Assembly: GCA_022565635.1 (NCBI GenBank)
Contig: JAIUMH010000015.1
Location: 1 to 33,176, forward strand
Source: Flavobacteriaceae bacterium
GTDB lineage: Bacteria; Bacteroidota; Bacteroidia; Flavobacteriales; Flavobacteriaceae
DNA: 33,176 nt
Reading direction: 5' to 3'
The translations under genes and the position numbers were made by a program. The notes beneath the pieces were generated by a model. That model was given only the letters and a program-made list of their open reading frames with translations. It made no database searches and was not told the DNA's origin. Numbering within the stretch: position 1 is the stretch's first letter; the number at the start of each line of letters is the position of its first letter. Below are positions 31,639 through 33,176 of the stretch, one piece after another.

Positions 31639-32178
31639 ATGACGCAAATAGAAGATTTAGTAACTAGCCTACAAAAGAAAAATCCAGATGCTTTAGAGCA
31701 ATTGCATCAAATGTACGCCAAAAATATTTGTGGAGCTATTCAAATCATTGTACAAGATGAAGCTATTGCCAAAGAAATTTGCCAGGATGTGTTTGTTAAA
31801 GTTTGGCAAAAATCACATTTATACGATGCTTCAAAAGGACGTTTTTTTACCTGGTTACTCAATATGTCTCGCAATGCAGCCATTGATTTTACTCGTTCTA
31901 AGGAATTTAACAAACAAAAAAAGAACCATTCCTTAGATTTTTTCGTACATATATTAGAAAAGCCTGATGAAGCAGATAGCAATGAAGACTATTCAGGTTT
32001 AAAAAACTTGATCAAAAAGTTGAAAAAAAAATGCGTTCAACTCATTGAAATGCTCTACTTTAAAAACCATACCCAAAATGAAGCAGCAGAAGAGCTAGAC
32101 ATTCCTTTAGGAACGGTGAAAAGTAGAAATAGAAATTGCTTAAAGGCTTTACGTACAGAAATAGAATCAGATGAATAA
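31639..32178 (+). CDS. ECF-type RNA polymerase sigma factor
   Basis: ICQDVFVKVWQKSHLYDASKGRFFTWLLNMSRNAAIDFTRSK (region 2) and HTQNEAAEELDIPLGTVKSRNRNCLKALR (region 4). Start reassigned from TTG 31618 to ATG 31639. Confidence 0.9.
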   Translation: MTQIEDLVTSLQKKNPDALEQLHQMYAKNICGAIQIIVQDEAIAKEICQDVFVKVWQKSHLYDASKGRFFTWLLNMSRNAAIDFTRSKEFNKQKKNHSLDFFVHILEKPDEADSNEDYSGLKNLIKKLKKKCVQLIEMLYFKNHTQNEAAEELDIPLGTVKSRNRNCLKALRTEIESDE

Positions 32179-32980
32179 AGAAGAATTAATTGCCTCAGGC
32201 GAATTGGAATTGTATGTTGCTGGACTTTTAGATGAAGACCGAGCCCAGGAAATTACATCCTTAATTCAATCTGATGAGGAAGTAAGAAAAGAAGTTGAAT
32301 CCATCGAACAAGCTATTTTAAAACTTTCAGAAGAATCAACAGTTCATCGTGATTTTGCTTTTACAGAAGTGCTTAAAAAAGTAATCCTAAACAAAGAATC
32401 TTCAGAAGAAAATGAATCTGCCGATTTCAAAATTACTCCAAAAGAACGTACTTGGCGTACTTATGTAAGCTGGGCTGCCGCTGCAGTTTTTCTGTTGATG
32501 TTTGTGCTTCAATACCAAAACACGGAGGAAGTAACCAATCAACTCAACCTTAGTCTAGAAGAGAAAAAAGACTTAAATACAACAGTTGAACAACAAAATT
32601 TTAAACTTCAATACAAAGACGATTTATTAGCTACTTTAGCTTCGCCAGCTACAGAAACGGTTCAACTTGCTGGTCAAGAAGTTTCACCAGAATCAGCTGC
32701 ACAAGTTTTTTGGAATAAAGAATTAGATCAAGTAGTGATTAATGCAAGTCAATTACCAAAACCTCCACAAGGAAAAGTATATCAAGTTTGGTCGTTAAAG
32801 TTAGAGCCACTTACACCCACCAGCTTAGGCTTATTAGATGGATCTAGTCAAGCAGACGACTTATTTTTATTGAGTAATCCTAATTCTTCAGAGGCTTTTG
32901 GGATTACTTTAGAACCAGAAGGAGGAAGTGAAACACCAACCTTAGAACAGTTGTATGTGCTTGGTGTCTATGAATCCTAA
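32171..32980 (+). CDS. Anti-sigma factor (RskA/anti-sigma-K-like)
   Basis: One TM helix (YVSWAAAAVFLLMFVLQY). RskA C-terminal pattern QVVINASQLPKPPQGKVYQVWSLKLEPLTPTSLGLL...ITLEPEGGSETPTLEQLYVLG. Overlaps the sigma gene by 8 nt. Confidence 0.9.
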   Translation: MNKEELIASGELELYVAGLLDEDRAQEITSLIQSDEEVRKEVESIEQAILKLSEESTVHRDFAFTEVLKKVILNKESSEENESADFKITPKERTWRTYVSWAAAAVFLLMFVLQYQNTEEVTNQLNLSLEEKKDLNTTVEQQNFKLQYKDDLLATLASPATETVQLAGQEVSPESAAQVFWNKELDQVVINASQLPKPPQGKVYQVWSLKLEPLTPTSLGLLDGSSQADDLFLLSNPNSSEAFGITLEPEGGSETPTLEQLYVLGVYES

Positions 32981-33018
32981 GGTACAATTTAAATTTATTT
33001 TTCAACCCTGTTACAAGT

Positions 33019-33176
33019 TCGATCTGAGTCGAGAACCACTCACGTCCTAATGTAGCTTGTCCAAAGCCAAGTCGAAGTGCTCGCACTTCAAACAAAATAC
33101 TGATAATTATCGCTGTCCGAAGTTTGGAACTTTGGACCTACTTGCTAATCAAGATTCCTTGAAGCTTATCGCTGTC
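33019..33176. repeat. Repeat-rich intergenic segment with several short inverted repeats and an 11-bp direct repeat
   Basis: gaagtgc-tc-gcacttc (33074-33089); gtccgaagtt-tgg-aactttggac (33115-33137); ttatcgctgtc at 33107-33117 and again at 33166-33176. Confidence 0.5.

Noticed and set aside
32904-33095. 63-aa - strand ORF at the right end
   Set aside because: Overlaps the anti-sigma 3' end and the repeat-rich segment. No coding character.

Overview
The window is a 33 kb AT-rich stretch of a chromosome that looks like Bacteroidetes/Flavobacteriaceae, judged from protein flavour, TAnnTTTG-type -7 promoter elements and gene order. From left to right it holds five blocks. (1) An alpha-glucan/maltose utilisation operon on the + strand: 5'-truncated beta-phosphoglucomutase, GH65 phosphorylase, GH97, GH13, GH31, GH13 lipoprotein, then a terminator. 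(2) A fused alpha+beta E1 dehydrogenase on the - strand, separated from the operon by an intergenic region with a MITE-like imperfect palindrome. (3) Housekeeping and envelope genes: GNAT-like protein, alpha/beta hydrolase, lytic transglycosylase, a thioredoxin-fold protein lacking the CxxC motif, a TPR protein, rpmH (missing from the ORF track), carB, a candidate structured intergenic element, and a COG2509-type FAD protein. (4) A tightly overlapping six-gene - strand operon, SpoIIM / polytopic membrane protein / DUF4129-like / DUF4350-like / MoxR AAA ATPase / DUF58, divergent from an RDD membrane protein and a TRIC-type channel. Its function is uncharacterised, and it is my best candidate for an undescribed system. 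(5) A secreted beta-barrel-like protein, a DUF6090-like gene interrupted by one in-frame TAA, and an ECF sigma/RskA-like anti-sigma pair, followed by a repeat-rich intergenic end. I saw no CRISPR array, tRNA, rRNA, phage or intact transposase. Family assignments come from recognised motifs, not database searches.
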